Of a stretch of 64,000 nucleotides of DNA, positions 35,801 to 47,779 are shown in pieces. The DNA comes from Vitis vinifera (Eukaryota > Streptophyta > Magnoliopsida > Vitales > Vitaceae): contig NC_081817.1 of the NCBI RefSeq assembly GCF_030704535.1, forward strand, positions 945,001 to 1,009,000. Direction: 5' to 3'. Positions within the stretch are counted from its first letter, which is position 1, and every line of letters starts with the position of its first letter. The position numbers were made by a program, and so were the translations under genes. The notes under the pieces are model-generated. The model searched no databases and was not told the DNA's origin. It worked only from the letters and a program-made list of their open reading frames with translations.

Positions 35801-38800
35801 TTCAACAGGGGGTCAAAGTGTAGAGACATTTCAACTGAAGGGGAAAACCAAAACAGGACTAACCTGGGTTGCTTTTATTGTAAATACATCTGGGTGGTAT
35901 TCCTCATTAAACAAATCTGGAAATCTTTCTCGAATTCTGATTGCTAGATGATACAGTTCAATTTCTCCAACATCAGTAAGTTCTCCACCTGTTACCTTCC
36001 CCTTCCAAGGAGATTTCCAACCCCATAACCAGGCAGGAACTTTCTTCAAAGACAAATTCTGTTCTTTCACATCTCTTAGAAGTGATTCTAGATGAGTGGC
36101 CAAATTGTCTAGTTCTCTCATCCGTTTCTTGGTAGGAGAACGAGTCCCATGCCTTGCCTGTGAATTTGAAATGGGATTAGAATTTTCCTTGCTCATGAAA
36201 ACATAGAAAAGAATTTCATAATATAGAATCAGTAAATCATCCTAACATAAAGAACAAAGAAATGTAGAATTGCACATAAAAGTATTTCCCATGGTAACTC
36301 CCATAGAAAATATTCTAGCATATGAATCATTACTGTAAATAGCACACACAAATGTATTTAACCAGAACACAAAAGAAACACCATAAACAAATTTTGTGCT
36401 TCTTTTCTAAACCTGAGGCAATTTCCACTTCTAGAATAGATATCACAAGTTCATATAACACAAGTTCCAACTAAAGACATCCCTTTAGATGTGGAGATGT
36501 GGACTTGAATGTCATAAATTTCAGTTCTAAACGAATTAGAGAGTGGTTAAAAGATAGAGGAGGTCACACACGATGAGTGTAATTCATGCAATATTACTAG
36601 ATCATGCAATGGACAAAACTTCTAAATCATTGACTCTATTCAAGTTTCACCAAAATTTATATCTGCAATTTTCAATTGTCTATCTACAATTTATCCAACA
36701 TTCTCAAAGCATCAAATCTTCACTACAATTTGCTTTTGTGTCACCATTAAGACTATGAAGGAGACATTTAAAAGACGAATGCGAGCATTAGAAACTGGGT
36801 GAATAGGCAAAGATGGCTTTTGAAATCAATGATATTACTTTTCAAAATTTGATGTTACATTATTTATGTCAATAATGTTGGTCTGACAGAGATATACCAA
36901 GAGTCAAACTAAATGACCAAATAAGTAAATTTTCACTAGCAATCGAAGTTCCTGAGGATGATTACCACAAGATTTAAGTGGATGGGACTGCACCCATCTG
37001 GAACTTTAGAAGGCACAAAGGCACTGTCAGCAATATCTTTCACAGCACCATATCTGCACATACAAACATTGCAAATTTTAAGCATCTGAGACAGTACAAA
37101 AACATAAATCTAGATGCCATTCAGGAACCCAGAATAATTTGACCATGGAAAATGATGAGTTTCACAAACCAAATCAACAAATTGATTCTCTCTACTGTGT
37201 TGGTGGTGTCAATTTTTTAAAAAACAATGGAAATAGTTACTGAAGGCTCTAAACAGCATTATTCTTCAAATATTTGCCTCAGTGGAAGTGAATTCTGCAT
37301 TTTCTTTGAAATGGTGACAACATAAAAACACATAGAGGGGTGCCTGCTGGCTTCTTTCCTAGCACTAAGGGACTTAGACAAGGAGATCCACTATCTCCTT
37401 ATCTTTTTGTTATGGGAATGGAAGTGCTAGATGTTCTCATTAGGAGAGCCGTGGAGGGGGGATTTTTATCAGGGTGTAGCATTCGGGGTGGCAGTAGATC
37501 CTCTTTGAACATCTTCTATTTATTTTTTGCTGATGACACAATTGTGTTCTATGAGGCAAGCAAGGAGCATCTAACTCACTTAAGTTGGATTTTCCTCTGG
37601 TTTGAAGCTGCTTCAGGTGTAAGGATTAACTTAGCCAAAAGTGAAATTATTCCAGTTGGAGAGGTAGAGGAGATTGAAGAGTTGGCAGTTGAGTTAGGCT
37701 ACAGGGTGGGATCCTTGCCCTCTCAGTATTTGGGTGTTCCTCTAAGGGCTCCTAATAGAGCTCCTTCTATGTGGGATGGGGTGGAAGAGAGAGTAAAGAG
37801 GAGACTTGCACTTTGGAAACGGCAATATATTTCCAAAGGGGGAAGAATCACACTCATAAAAAGTACTTTGGCTAGCATGAATCTATCAAATGTCTATTTT
37901 CAGAATGCCCAAGATTGTTGCTAGAAGACTAGAGAAAGTGCAAAGGGATTTCCTGTGGGGAGGGGGAAACTTGGGGGGGAAAATCCATCTAGTTAATTGG
38001 GAGGTGGTTTGTACAGACAAGGACAAGGGTGGACTAGGCCTAAGGAAGCTAGCCATATTGAACAAAGCCTTGCTTGGCAAGTGGATGTGGAGGTATGCTT
38101 GTGACAAAGATAATTTTTTTTTTTGATCAATAAGTATAAGATTGTATTGCAAAGAGGCGCTAAAGAAGCGACCCACCAAATTACAGTATAAAGGGACTTA
38201 CCCCCTTACAAAAGGGCCCAAACATCAAAGGACAAGGCAAAACAAAAAAACCTCTCCCTTAACGCATACACACCCAGTCTATAAAATCTATTAAGGTCGA
38301 AGGACCATCTTTTATCCACAATTTGGATTCCGACCACAAAAAATACACAAAAGATGCTTTCAGCCTTTGAATGGACAGCCCACAATCCTCAAATGCAATT
38401 GAATTTCTAGCCTTCCAAATAACCCAAAACAAGCATAACGGTCCCAATTGCCACGCCACCTTCCTTTTCTTTCCCACAAAGGACCCCCTCCACCCTAAAA
38501 GGGTTTCCTTGACCAAACGGGGGAAAACCCACGAAACACCAAAAAAGGAAAGGAACACCATCCATACTTCCCTCGTTTTTTCACAATGGATAAGAAGGTG
38601 GTCAATTGTCTCCTCACTCTTATGGCAAAGAAAACATCTATTTGCCATAACCCAACCTCTCTTTTGCAAGCGATCCAAGGTTAGGACTCTCCCCCAAGAA
38701 GCCTCCCACGCAAAAAAGCTCAATTTGGGCTGCACACAAGAGTTCCATATAATTTTTGAAGGGAAAAAAGCAAGAGACCCCGACTACATGGTCTTATACA

Positions 38801-41800
38801 AAGATTTCACCGAGAAATCCCCATTCTTTGATGCCATCCACTTCACCTTATCCTCCTCATCCCCCCTAACCTTCTTCCCCTCCAAGCAACAAAATAGCCT
38901 TTCCACTTCTTCCAACTCCCAATCGTTGAAAGGTCTATTGAAACAAGGGTTCCAACTTCCCCCTCGGCTGTCCACACTTCATTTACCCAAGCCTCTTTGT
39001 TCGAAGCTAAAGCAAATAAAGAAGGAAAAACCTCGCTCAAAGGAATGGTTTCACACCATTTATCTTTCCAAAACTTCACTTTCTCACCATCACCCACCAC
39101 AAAGCCAACAAAAGGGGTCACTTGATGTCCCATTTTACTTATTGCCTTCCACAACCCAAACCCGTAGGCCTCCCTAGGCTCACAAGATCTCCACCCTCCT
39201 CTTTCCTCCCCGTATTTCCCTTTGATCACTTGGTTCCAAAGAGCCTTTCTTTCATTTTCAAAACGCCACACCCATTTGCCAAGGAGAGCCCTATTGAAGG
39301 CCCCAAGACTCTTAACCCCCAACCCTCCGCTTCTTTTGTCTAAACATACAATTGACCAATTTACTAAATGTGGTTTTTGCACAAGAGCCCCGCCACCCCA
39401 CAAAAAGTCCCTTTGAATCTTCTCCAATCTGATTCTAACCACTCTAGGCATCTGGAAAATCGACATAAAATAAATCGGTAAATTTGACAATGTACTACGC
39501 ACTAGAGTAATCCTCCCCCCTTTTGAAATATACTGACGTTTCCACATAGCCAATTTCTTTCTGAATCTTTCTTCTATTCCATCCCACGCTGCAACGCTTT
39601 TAAACGGGGCACCTAACGGCATTCCTAAATAAGTGGAAGGCAGTTTTCCCACCTTGTAACCAAACTCATCAGCCAACTCATCCACATTCTCGGCTCTACC
39701 AACTAGAATCAGCTCACTTTTCTCCAGATTTACTCTTAACCCTGAAATTGCCTCAAACCACATTAACAACCAGCCCATATACAATAACTGATCCTCCTTT
39801 GCTTCACAAAATATCAGCGTATCATCAGCAAACAACAAATGTGATATCTGGACCCCTTCGCCTCTTCTTCCCTGAATCAAACAAGGCGCCAAAAACCCCC
39901 CAACCACTGCCTTCTTTATCAAAACACTGAAAGCCTCCATCACCACTACAAAAAGGTACAGCGACAGGGGGTCTCCTTGCCTTAACCCCCTTGAGCTTTG
40001 GAAAAAACCCGTAGGGCTTCCATTCACCATAACTGAGTACCTAACAGTGGATAGACACCACTTTATCCACCTGCACCATCTTTCCCCAAACCCCATCTTC
40101 TCCATCACTGCTAAAAGAAAATCTCAATCCATGTGATCATAGGCTTTCTCAATGTCTAATTTACAGAGAATCACCCCTCTATTGCTTTTCACAATGGAGT
40201 CAATTGCCTCATTAGCGACCAGCACTGCGTCCATAATCTGCCGTCCCTCCACGAAAGCGTTTTGGGACGTTGAGATGACCTTGGCTAAGACACCCTTCAT
40301 TCTATTAGCCAACACCTTAGCTAGCCACTTATACAACCCTCCCACCAAGCTAATTGGCCTAAAATCCTTCAAGTCCTCTGCCCCCCCTTTCTTAGGAATC
40401 AACACTAGGAAAGTTGCATTCAAACTTCTTACAAAGCTCCCGGTCTCATGGAATTGCCTAAAGAAGTTCATGACCTCTTCTTTAACAAAATCCCACAAAA
40501 ATTGCCAAAAAGCCATTGAAAAACCGTCAGGGCCTGGCGCTTTCTCGCCACAACAGCCTGACAAAGCCCTAAAAATTGTATTTCTATCCCCCTCTTTCAG
40601 CAAAATTTCCCTGGACTTCTGCCTCCATGACGTTTCTTCTAAAAGGACCCACTTCTTATACATCTCTCTTGCCTCCTTCCTAGCTTCTTCCTCTTCCAAG
40701 GACAATTCGCGAACCCTCTCTTCCTTGTCCCAGAAATCCAATGAATTCCAAGCCTCTTGCTTCTTAACCTTAATCTGTCCGAAAACCTCTGTGTTCCATT
40801 TTTTCAGAGTCGGCTTTAAAGCCTTTAATTTCTCGCTCAAAATGTAACTGGCTGTCCCTCTAACTTGGATCCCCTCCCACCAATTCCTCAGCACCTCTTT
40901 GAAGCCTTCCTCCTTCAGCCACATGTTCTCGAATTTGAAAGGTGTGGGCCCTCTCCTCATCCCCCCTCCATCAAGAATAATTGGAGAATGATCTGATACT
41001 GGTCTAGCCAAAACACCTTGAATACACTCCCGAAAATGAGCTTCCCAATCTTCAGAGATAAGAAACCGGTCAATTCTCGATTTTAAGAGATTATTAAAAC
41101 CTCCACTCCACGTGAACATCCCCCCCTGAAGAGGCAAATCCCTTAACTCTAACTCCTTTATCACTTCTGTGAATCTCCGCATTGATGGGGACAGGCGACC
41201 TCCTCGGCTCCGCTTAGAAGGGAATCTTATCATGTTGAAGTCGCCAGCAACACACCACGGTTCGTTCCACAGCCCTTTGATGGCCCCCAATTCGCTCAGA
41301 AACTCCTCTTTCTCCACCTTCACAGAGGGCCCATAAACTCCTGAAAACGCCCAGCAAAAACCATCCTCAACATTCTTGAACCGACAAGAAACTGAATAAT
41401 TGCCCACCTCCATTTCCTCCAACTGCAGCACCCTATTGTCCCAGAACACCACCACCCTCCCCGCCGCACCCCTTGAATTCAAAGCCCCCCATTCCAGACA
41501 TCTTCCTACCCCTAAACTCCTCACAATTGCACTCGTCATCTCCTGCAATTTTGTTTCCTAGAGACACACTAAATCTGCTTTCTGGGTTTTAATCACATCT
41601 TTAATCAATTTCCTCTTCTCTCTGTTATTTGCCCCCCTTACATTCCATGACACAATTCGAATCCTCATCTAACACACTCTTGATACCCCCTGTCCCCTCC
41701 TGACCCGCTATAATTCACCGACCATTCTAGTTTCTTCAACTCGCGGTCAAATCTTGAGGTTCTCTGTCCTTTCCTCTTTTTTCCGCTTAAATTCTCACTT

Positions 41801-44800
41801 CTATCTCTTCTGTCCCTCATTTTATGGAGAAGTTTCAGAATATCCCTCTCACAGCCCTCTGTTGGCATTCCCAAACAATGGCAAAACTTTGCCAAACAGC
41901 TGTAATTCCACGATTCCATATCCTTTTCCTCGCCCCATTCCTTCCTTCCTTCTTTTAGCGGGAAAAACCCGCTCATACTCTTCTCTCCCATTCTCTCTTC
42001 TGCCGAACGCATGCTTAGAGGGTTGATACTTAACCCCTCTTCGGTTTCCTTCAGAATGACCTCATGGCCACATCTCTCCTCCATCTCAAGCAAAGAACCC
42101 CCCATCCCAGAGAAAGGAGAAAAAGAAGAAGAGGCCCGACCCCCCCACACGCAAACAGTCGAAGGCTTTAAGAGGGAATACCTGGAAGCTTCCTCCAAAA
42201 AGCACTCGTCCGTTATTGAGCAGCGCTCTGGTGTCCCTCTCGCCGCTGATGGCCCCATCCCTCCAACTAGTCTGTCTTCGGCGAAAAATTCCTCAGCTGG
42301 CACAAGGCAAGACGAAGCCCTAGCATTAACGCCGGGCTCATCCCAGGGAGGCTTATAAGCAAGCGGGGCCCAAACTGATGCTAGGATGGGCTGCCCCTCT
42401 CCTCCTGCCACTCTGGGTCTGTGGTCCAGCCAGCCCAGCCCATCCTTTTGAAAAGAAGATGGGCCAACATCAGAAGCCTGCTCCACCGAAGTGTATTTCA
42501 CCGCTAAGCTGGGTTGCCCATCTTTCTCTACCGCTTTGGGCCTATTGTCCAAATGACCCAGCCCATCCCGTTGCAAGAAAGAGATATCCACCCTTGAAGC
42601 CCGCTTCTCACCCCTATTGTCCATCTGGCCCAAAAAATTTCTTTGATCACTTAAAGGGCCTTCATGAGCGGCCCACTCCCCACCTCTGCTTGACTGGCCC
42701 CTTTCCCAACGAGCCCTTGACCCATTTATAACCTTTTGATTTTCTACCCAAGCCTCAGGACTCTCATGCTCCAGGCTTTGACTATTTCTGGGCTGGGTCA
42801 CTTCGCACCCAAACTTGCAGCTATCAGGCCCACCCCCACAGTCTTTTTCACTTGAGCCCACCTCTCCTTCCTCCTTGCTGTAACCTGCCAACCCATCAGC
42901 TGAAACTCCCATCTTGTCACCATCACACTTTTCTTTTCCCGTTCTTTTTCTAACTGCACCTGATCCATCAGCTTCAGCTGCACGCCATCCTTCCTTTTCC
43001 TTCCCACCGCTGTTCCTGGCGCATGATCCCTTATCCCCTTTTTCCCTCATCCTTTCCCCCTCTCTCCATCTCAAGTTCATCATTGGCTCCACTGCTGAAA
43101 CTCTAGGCTGCACCTCCCACCACAGGCGGACTGCATAGCAGAAGGACTTCACTACTAAATTCAAAGTTCCTGGAAAAAAATTTCCGCTATTCTTTACCAA
43201 AATCCTGGCCCATTGAAGTTGAGAAAGATTCTTTGTATCTTCATCCACCTCCACCAAACCTCCACAGCAATCACCAATACTTTTAAACATTTCTTCACTC
43301 CAACAGTGAAGCGGAAGCCCCACCACCCTCACCCAAACTTCTTTTGTTTGGCTTCCAACCTGCAAACATCCAGCCTCCTCATTCCATCTCTCTAAATGCA
43401 GCAGCCTATCTTTAAATCTACGCGTCCCCCTGTTTAATACCCTCTCTGCTTCCCCTTCATCTTCAAATTCCAACAAGAAGAAAGGTTCTCCCAGCTTCAT
43501 CACCTTAATTCCTTTCCTAAGGTTCTAGCTGCGTTTCCCCCAGTTTTTAAACGAATCTAACTCCATCTCCATCACTGCCCCTTCCCACCTACCAACTAGG
43601 CAACGCCCCAAAACTTCCTCCCTCCTCCTCAATCCCCTTCCTCCAGCCTGAAGCCACAGCTCTTCGCCTACCCTTCCAGCCGGTCCTTTAGCCACATCTA
43701 GGACGCTCTTTTTCTCCCCCTACTTCTTCTTACCAATGCACCTTTCTTCCTCATCATCTAATGTTGCATCCTTCTTTTTTGAATTGATTTGGGTTGCTTC
43801 TACACCTTTGTCTTCCTTTTTAGTAACTATCCCCAGCGACCTTAGCTTCTCAGCTAGAATGGCCCATCCTCCTATCACGCCCTTTCCTTTTAGCCTCTAC
43901 ATCCACAACAGAGCATAAGACGTATCTTCCTGCCCCGTTTACACGCCTCTCCAACCGGAACTTTCTTCCCTCTTTCTCCCAGACTTTAACCAATCTTCCT
44001 TTCTTTTCCTCCCTACAACATTCTTCGAAACATTCCAGTAGCTTTCTCAAACTTGATACCCCAAACCTGATCCAAGAGGAAAAGCCTCTACTCCTTTCCA
44101 CAATGATACCTTTTAGTTTCCCTTTGATTTCCTCTATAGACACTTCAAACGTCTTCGATTCAATCGCTACCCAACACTTTGCCATAACTAGACTCGAACA
44201 CTATCCAAGACTTCAATCTTTCCATGCTAGGCTATCCTCTCCATCCCGGAGAGAGGTTTCCCACGTCTCAAGAAGAAGTTTTTACTTCTGGTAAGAACTA
44301 ATATAATCCTCCAAAATGAGGACAAATGGATGCTTGACAAGAAACGCTTGTGATAAAGATAATCTTTGGAAACAAGTGATCACGGTGAAGTATGGGTAAG
44401 AGGGTCTTGGATGGAGGTCAAAGAAGGCTAATGGGGCGGTTGGAATAGGGGTTTGGAAGGAGATTTTGAAAGAATCTGATTGGTGCTGGGATAACATGGT
44501 ATTTCGAGCTGGGAAGGGCACCAAAATAAGATTTTGGACAGATGTTTGGCGTACTGATACAACGCTGTCCCATTGTTTCCCTCACCTCTTTGTCATGGCT
44601 GTTCATAGGAATTCAACGGTTGAGGAAATGTGGGACCAAAATTCTGGTCAAGGAGGTTGGAACCTAAATTTTTTGAGGGACTTTAATGATTGGGAACTGG
44701 ATATGGTTGGGGATTTGCTCCATGTGCTGAGGGGTCATAAGCATTCTTTGGAGGAAGACTCAGTTCTTTGGAGGCGAGGAAGAAAAGGTTAGTTCAGGGT

Positions 44801-45696
44801 CAAGGAAGCTTATAGTTTGCTGGCCAATCCTAATGACACCGGTTTTCCTTCAAGATGTATTTGGGTGGCTAGGGTGCCAACTAAAGTCGTTTTCTTTGCT
44901 TGTGAGGCGACGTGGGGGAAGATGCTTACTCTGGATAGGCTCCAAAGAAGAGGGTTGCAACTTCCTAATTGCTGTTTTTTGTGTAGTTGTGAAGAAGAGA
45001 ATGTAAATCATATTTTTATACACTGTATAGTGGTTAGAGCTTTGTGGGATATTGTCCTTAGGTTAGTAGATGTTAAATGGGTCTTTCCAGAAACTGTAAA
45101 GGAGGTCTTAATTAGTTGGAGGGGCCCCTTTGTGGGGAAGAAAAGGAAAAAGGTTTGAAAATCCATCCCGTTGTGTATTTGTTGGACGGTATGGAAGGAA
45201 AGGAATAGATTAGTCTTTAGGGGGGGGGTGTGTTGAATATCCACAAACTAAATAATTTTTTTGTTTGTAATTTGTGGAGTTGGGTCAAATTGTATTTAGG
45301 TGAGGAGACTATTTCTCTTATAGGCTTCTTGGAGTGGGTAGCATCCACTTAAGGGAAGGTGAATCCTTTTTGTTTTTGTTTTTTGAGGCCTTAGCCACCC
45401 TGTATACCCCCTATATGCTTTGTGGTTTTTTGTCTTTTTCTTAATGCATTTCTTTTTTACTTATCAAAAAAAAAAAAAACATAAAAACACATAGAGGCCA
45501 AATTTTAATTGGAACATATCCATGCAAGCCCAGGCCTCTCATTGGACAAACCACCCACGAAAAGCCATGGAAACAGAAAAGATAGTGACCTTGAGACAGT
45601 CGAGAGATGTTGCCGAACATTGAAGAGTTTGCCGGCAGCCGAATGCTCGAACACAGACAACAATATTACTAGAAAAGTAGCAATCCTCATAGCCAT
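32803..45696 (-). CDS. Multiple inositol polyphosphate phosphatase (MINPP, phytase-like histidine acid phosphatase), tandem copy A
   Basis: Eleven exons join in phase into 495 residues: 45696-45590, 37053-36966, 36157-35864, 35553-35395, 35185-35045, 34900-34844, 34677-34539, 33958-33854, 33719-33529, 33103-33062 and 32967-32803. MINPP enzymes remove phosphates from inositol hexakis- and pentakisphosphate in the secretory pathway. A signal peptide spans about residues 1-21. The catalytic motif RHGTR is at residues 67-71 (LVARHGTRSPTKKR) and the MINPP-type proton-donor motif HAE at 345-347 (RFAHAET). The first in-frame ATG was used; the next upstream in-frame candidate is only GTG (45753). Intron 1 is 8.5 kb because it holds two nested LINEs, while the same intron in copy B is 606 bp. 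All splice sites look intact. Copy B at 54184-59017 has identical exon phases. Confidence 0.93.
34955..34972. repeat. GA microsatellite in MINPP copy A intron 5
   Basis: A run of GA dinucleotides at the same intron position as the longer run in copy B (56232-56255), so it predates the duplication. Confidence 0.7.
37340..38114 (+). pseudogene. LINE-A reverse transcriptase fragment (upstream of the nested insertion)
   Basis: Frame 37340-37924 carries RT motifs GLRQGDPLSPYLF and FADDT (about 37527-37541), then YLGVPL and WKRQYISKGGRITLIKSTL. It is interrupted near 37890-37920 by a frameshift, after which the next frame (37890 on) continues with FRMPKIV, RDFLWGGG and LLGKWMWRY. Reading stops where LINE-B is inserted and resumes at 44364. 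Confidence 0.85.
38259..41668 (-). pseudogene. LINE-B ORF2: endonuclease-reverse transcriptase, broken
   Basis: The start codon at 41668 overlaps the ORF1 stop by four bases. The apurinic endonuclease domain begins IVSWNVRGAN and includes GDFNMIR and SDHSPIIL. RT begins with APGPDGFSMAFWQF, LVLIPKK and LDIEKAYDH, followed by GLRQGDPLS and FADDT (about 39819-39833). The end holds the zf-RVT region FFAWEASWG, CFLCHKSEETIDHLLIHC. Lesions: a TAG at 41558-41560 where the family usually has Gln, a TGA at 40124-40126 in RT where Trp is usual, and frameshifts near 38850-38980 and 38740. About 70-90 residues expected before APGPDG are missing around 40561-40590. Confidence 0.9.
41665..44185 (-). pseudogene. 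LINE-B ORF1: gag-like nucleic-acid-binding protein, frameshifted
   Basis: The first part (44185-43850) begins MAKCWVAIESKTFE, the usual start of plant L1 ORF1, and ends at a premature stop. After a stretch of frameshifts the frame 43503-41665 continues with a DUF4283-like block (EVWVRVVGLPLHCWSEE, then LSQLQWARILVK) and a long low-complexity Ser/Gly/Glu-rich region. No CCHC zinc knuckle was seen. It ends in TGA overlapping the ORF2 ATG. Confidence 0.8.
44364..45160 (+). pseudogene. LINE-A ORF2 C-terminal fragment (downstream of the nested insertion)
   Basis: Frames 44466-44792 and 44817-45158 encode the L1 C-terminus: FWTDVWRTDTTLSHCFPHLF, then LNFLRDFNDWELD, and the zinc-binding block VVFFACEATWGKMLTLDR with CFLCSCEEENVNHIFIHC. 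It is separated by stop codons at about 44397 and 44790, and is the continuation of 37340-38114. Confidence 0.85.
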
Positions 45697-46730
45697 TTCC
45701 ACCTTCCTAGACAGATTTAGCTCCAAAATTTGCTGCTTTTGGATATATTCCACTACCTAATTGAAGAAAAGGGCAACATTAATGAAGCTCCAGATTTTTC
45801 ATGTTATTACACACTTTATTCTAACATAGGATTATGTGTGCGTGCACCCACACAGATCACACTAGCAAGTATACCCACATGAGTCATTGGATCAAATTCA
45901 TCATGTTCAACTATTAGGCAAGGACATTAATCTGAAGCACTGAATTGATTATTGGATACTTGAATAATTTCCCATCTCTTTGTCCCCTCTAAATTTTATA
46001 AAAGCCATTAGGTAACTAGGCTACACAAGTTTTTGTCAATGTAATTCAACTTTAATGAGAAAAAGCATATGGCAAAAATGGAAGAATTGAAACAAATTAC
46101 ACAGTTAGGCTACCTTGATGAGGAATGAGGATCAGAGATTTACATCAAGAAGAATATGAATTATGGATATAATGGGGACCATGAAAGCATGTGAAGCTCC
46201 AACCACAATCAGCAATTGAGCCCCATATAGAGAGTTAATAGAAGTGCATTAATTCCTTCAACAAAAAGCAGAGTTTGCACTACCCTCACTATATCACCCT
46301 AATCCCTTTAGTTAACTTAACACAGAAAATGAAAAAATAAAAACATTTCAATCAGGTAAACTTGGTAGAAAAAAAGAACCATAAGAAAATACCAATTTTG
46401 TTTCAGGAAATCTCCTCTTTTATGCTTCTTATTAAGCAGATTTGGAAATCATATTAAGAAAAGAATTTTCCTTCTTAACAAAAATTGAAAGATAATGGAT
46501 AATCTATCAAGCCTTATCTCACTATATGTAATGATGATTAAAACTGTAAATATTATTTCTCCAAAACTTTATTGAACTCATGAATAGAAGACCAGTGTAT
46601 GGACTTAATCTCATAAGTCCCAATTAAATAAAATGGTTATATCAGATGAAATGGTATTGTAATCAAGAAACCAAGAAAAATGTTTAGGCTTTGAGAATTG
46701 TCTCGCATCAGTTATTCCCACTAAAGGAAC
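45697..46730. other. Upstream region of MINPP copy A (probable 5' UTR intron)
   Basis: AT-rich sequence with no gene. On the minus strand a CTTCAATTAG acceptor-like site about 60 bases before the ATG could join a leader exon near 50236-50330. Confidence 0.3.
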
Positions 46731-46751
46731 AAGGAAAGAGGGGATCGTCAT

Positions 46752-47757
46752 TTTTATTTTTTTTTTATAGGCAAACACAAAAATATATTAGAAAAGGGCA
46801 CCTTGAGGCCGACCCAAAAGCATACAGGGGGTATACAAGAGGCACCTTAAGGCACAAATAAAAGAAGAGAAGATACAAAACCATCCCTCAACTAGCACCT
46901 AGCCAATCAAAAAAACTGAGTAAAGAAAGAGGACCTTCATTTACAACCGACTTAGTCCACGACCAAAGATTACAAACAAAAGAATTTTTCAACCTATGAA
47001 TCGAAAAGTCCTCATTATCAAAAGCAATCCTATTTCTTTCCTTCCAAACCGCCCAAAAAAGACACAAAGGGGTTGTCTTCCACACCTTTCTACGCTTCTT
47101 GCCCAAGTTAAAGTCACGCCATCCAATAAGGGTATCTCTAACCGAAAAAGGAAGGACCCAAGTAACTCCAAAAAGGGCAAACAATAACTCCCATAAAACT
47201 CTTGCCCTGGTGCAATGCATAAGAATATGATCAATTGACTCTTCTTCCTCACAGCAAAGGAAGCATCTATTAGCAAGAATCCGGCCCCTCTTTTTAAGCT
47301 GATCCAGAGTAAGCACCTTACCCCAAGAAGCCTCCCAAGCGAAAAAGCTCACTTTGGTAGGCACACAAGGGCTCCAAATCATACCATTAGGGAATTGATC
47401 AACTCTTCTTGAAGCTAGATCATTATAAAGGGATTTAACTAGGAAAATCCCATTCGAAGTCTCTTTCCACAGCATTCTATCTTCCAAAAGAGGAATAAGT
47501 CTTCTTCCCCGGATTGTCAAAAGTAACCTCTCCACCTCCCAATCGTTGAAGGGCCTAGAGAATCTAGGACTCCAAACCCCTTCCTCTCCCGAAGGATCCA
47601 AAACTCCACTACCCAAGCCTCTTTAGAGGAAGCAAAAGCATACAAGGAGGGAAAAGAATTACAGAGGGCGAGGTTCCCACACCAATTATCTTTCCAAAAT
47701 TTCACACTCCTACAATTCCCCACAGAAAAAACGACTTTGTTTTGCAAAAGGGCACCT
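46752..47757 (-). mobile_element. LINE-C: 5'-truncated L1 fragment
   Basis: A minus-strand, 1.0 kb insertion with a T-rich (poly-A tail) left end. It is flanked by a 21 bp direct repeat beginning AAGGAAAGAGGGGATC, at 46731-46751 and 47758-47778 with one mismatch. It encodes only the ORF2 C-terminus. The frame 47616-46888 is open for 242 codons. Confidence 0.9.
46888..47747 (-). pseudogene. LINE-C ORF2 C-terminal fragment
   Basis: It shows FSRPFNDWEVERLL, SPCVPTKVSFFAWEASWG, LTLDQLKKRGRILANRCFLC and DHILMHC, the L1 zf-RVT block, followed by LFWAVWKERNRIAF. One frameshift near 47520-47610 separates the part upstream (SVKFWKDNWCG). No RT or endonuclease remains. Confidence 0.85.
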
Positions 47758-47779
47758 AAGGAAAGAGGGGATCATCATT

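Larger units (their letters stand above)
38115..44345 (-). mobile_element. LINE-B: near full-length L1 nested in LINE-A
   Basis: A 6.2 kb minus-strand element, beginning with poly-T (its poly-A tail) at about 38114-38124. It is flanked by GCTTGTGACAAAGATAAT (38097-38114) and the same 18-mer with one change (44346-44363), its target-site duplication. It carries ORF1, an AP endonuclease, reverse transcriptase and a C-terminal zinc-binding region in L1 order. Frameshifts, two in-frame stops and an internal ORF2 deletion make it non-autonomous now. Its GC content is higher than that of the surrounding intron. Confidence 0.93.
37339..45479 (+). mobile_element. LINE-A: 5'-truncated L1 in MINPP copy A intron 1, split by a nested LINE
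   Basis: It is flanked by an 18 bp direct repeat CATAAAAACACATAGAGG at 37321-37338 and 45480-45497, which marks a clean L1-type insertion. The 3' end is ACTTATC plus a poly-A tail. Removing the nested LINE (38115-44345) and one copy of its target repeat leaves about 1.9 kb. The element starts inside the reverse transcriptase palm (GLRQGDPLSP at about 37370) and lacks ORF1, the endonuclease and the start of RT. It lies antisense to the MINPP gene. Intron splice sites outside it are untouched. Confidence 0.92.

Noticed and set aside
38371-39177. Long plus-strand open frame of 268 codons
   Set aside because: It is antisense to LINE-B ORF2. The protein pattern (RT, zf-RVT) is on the minus strand, and this frame has low-complexity Pro/Ser composition.
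40152-42731. Several plus-strand open frames of 90-231 codons
   Set aside because: All mirror LINE-B ORF1/ORF2 on the other strand and show no recognisable domain.
45696-45753. Longer N-terminus for MINPP copy A
   Set aside because: The frame is open upstream but the first codon at 45753 is GTG, and the signal peptide starts properly at 45696.
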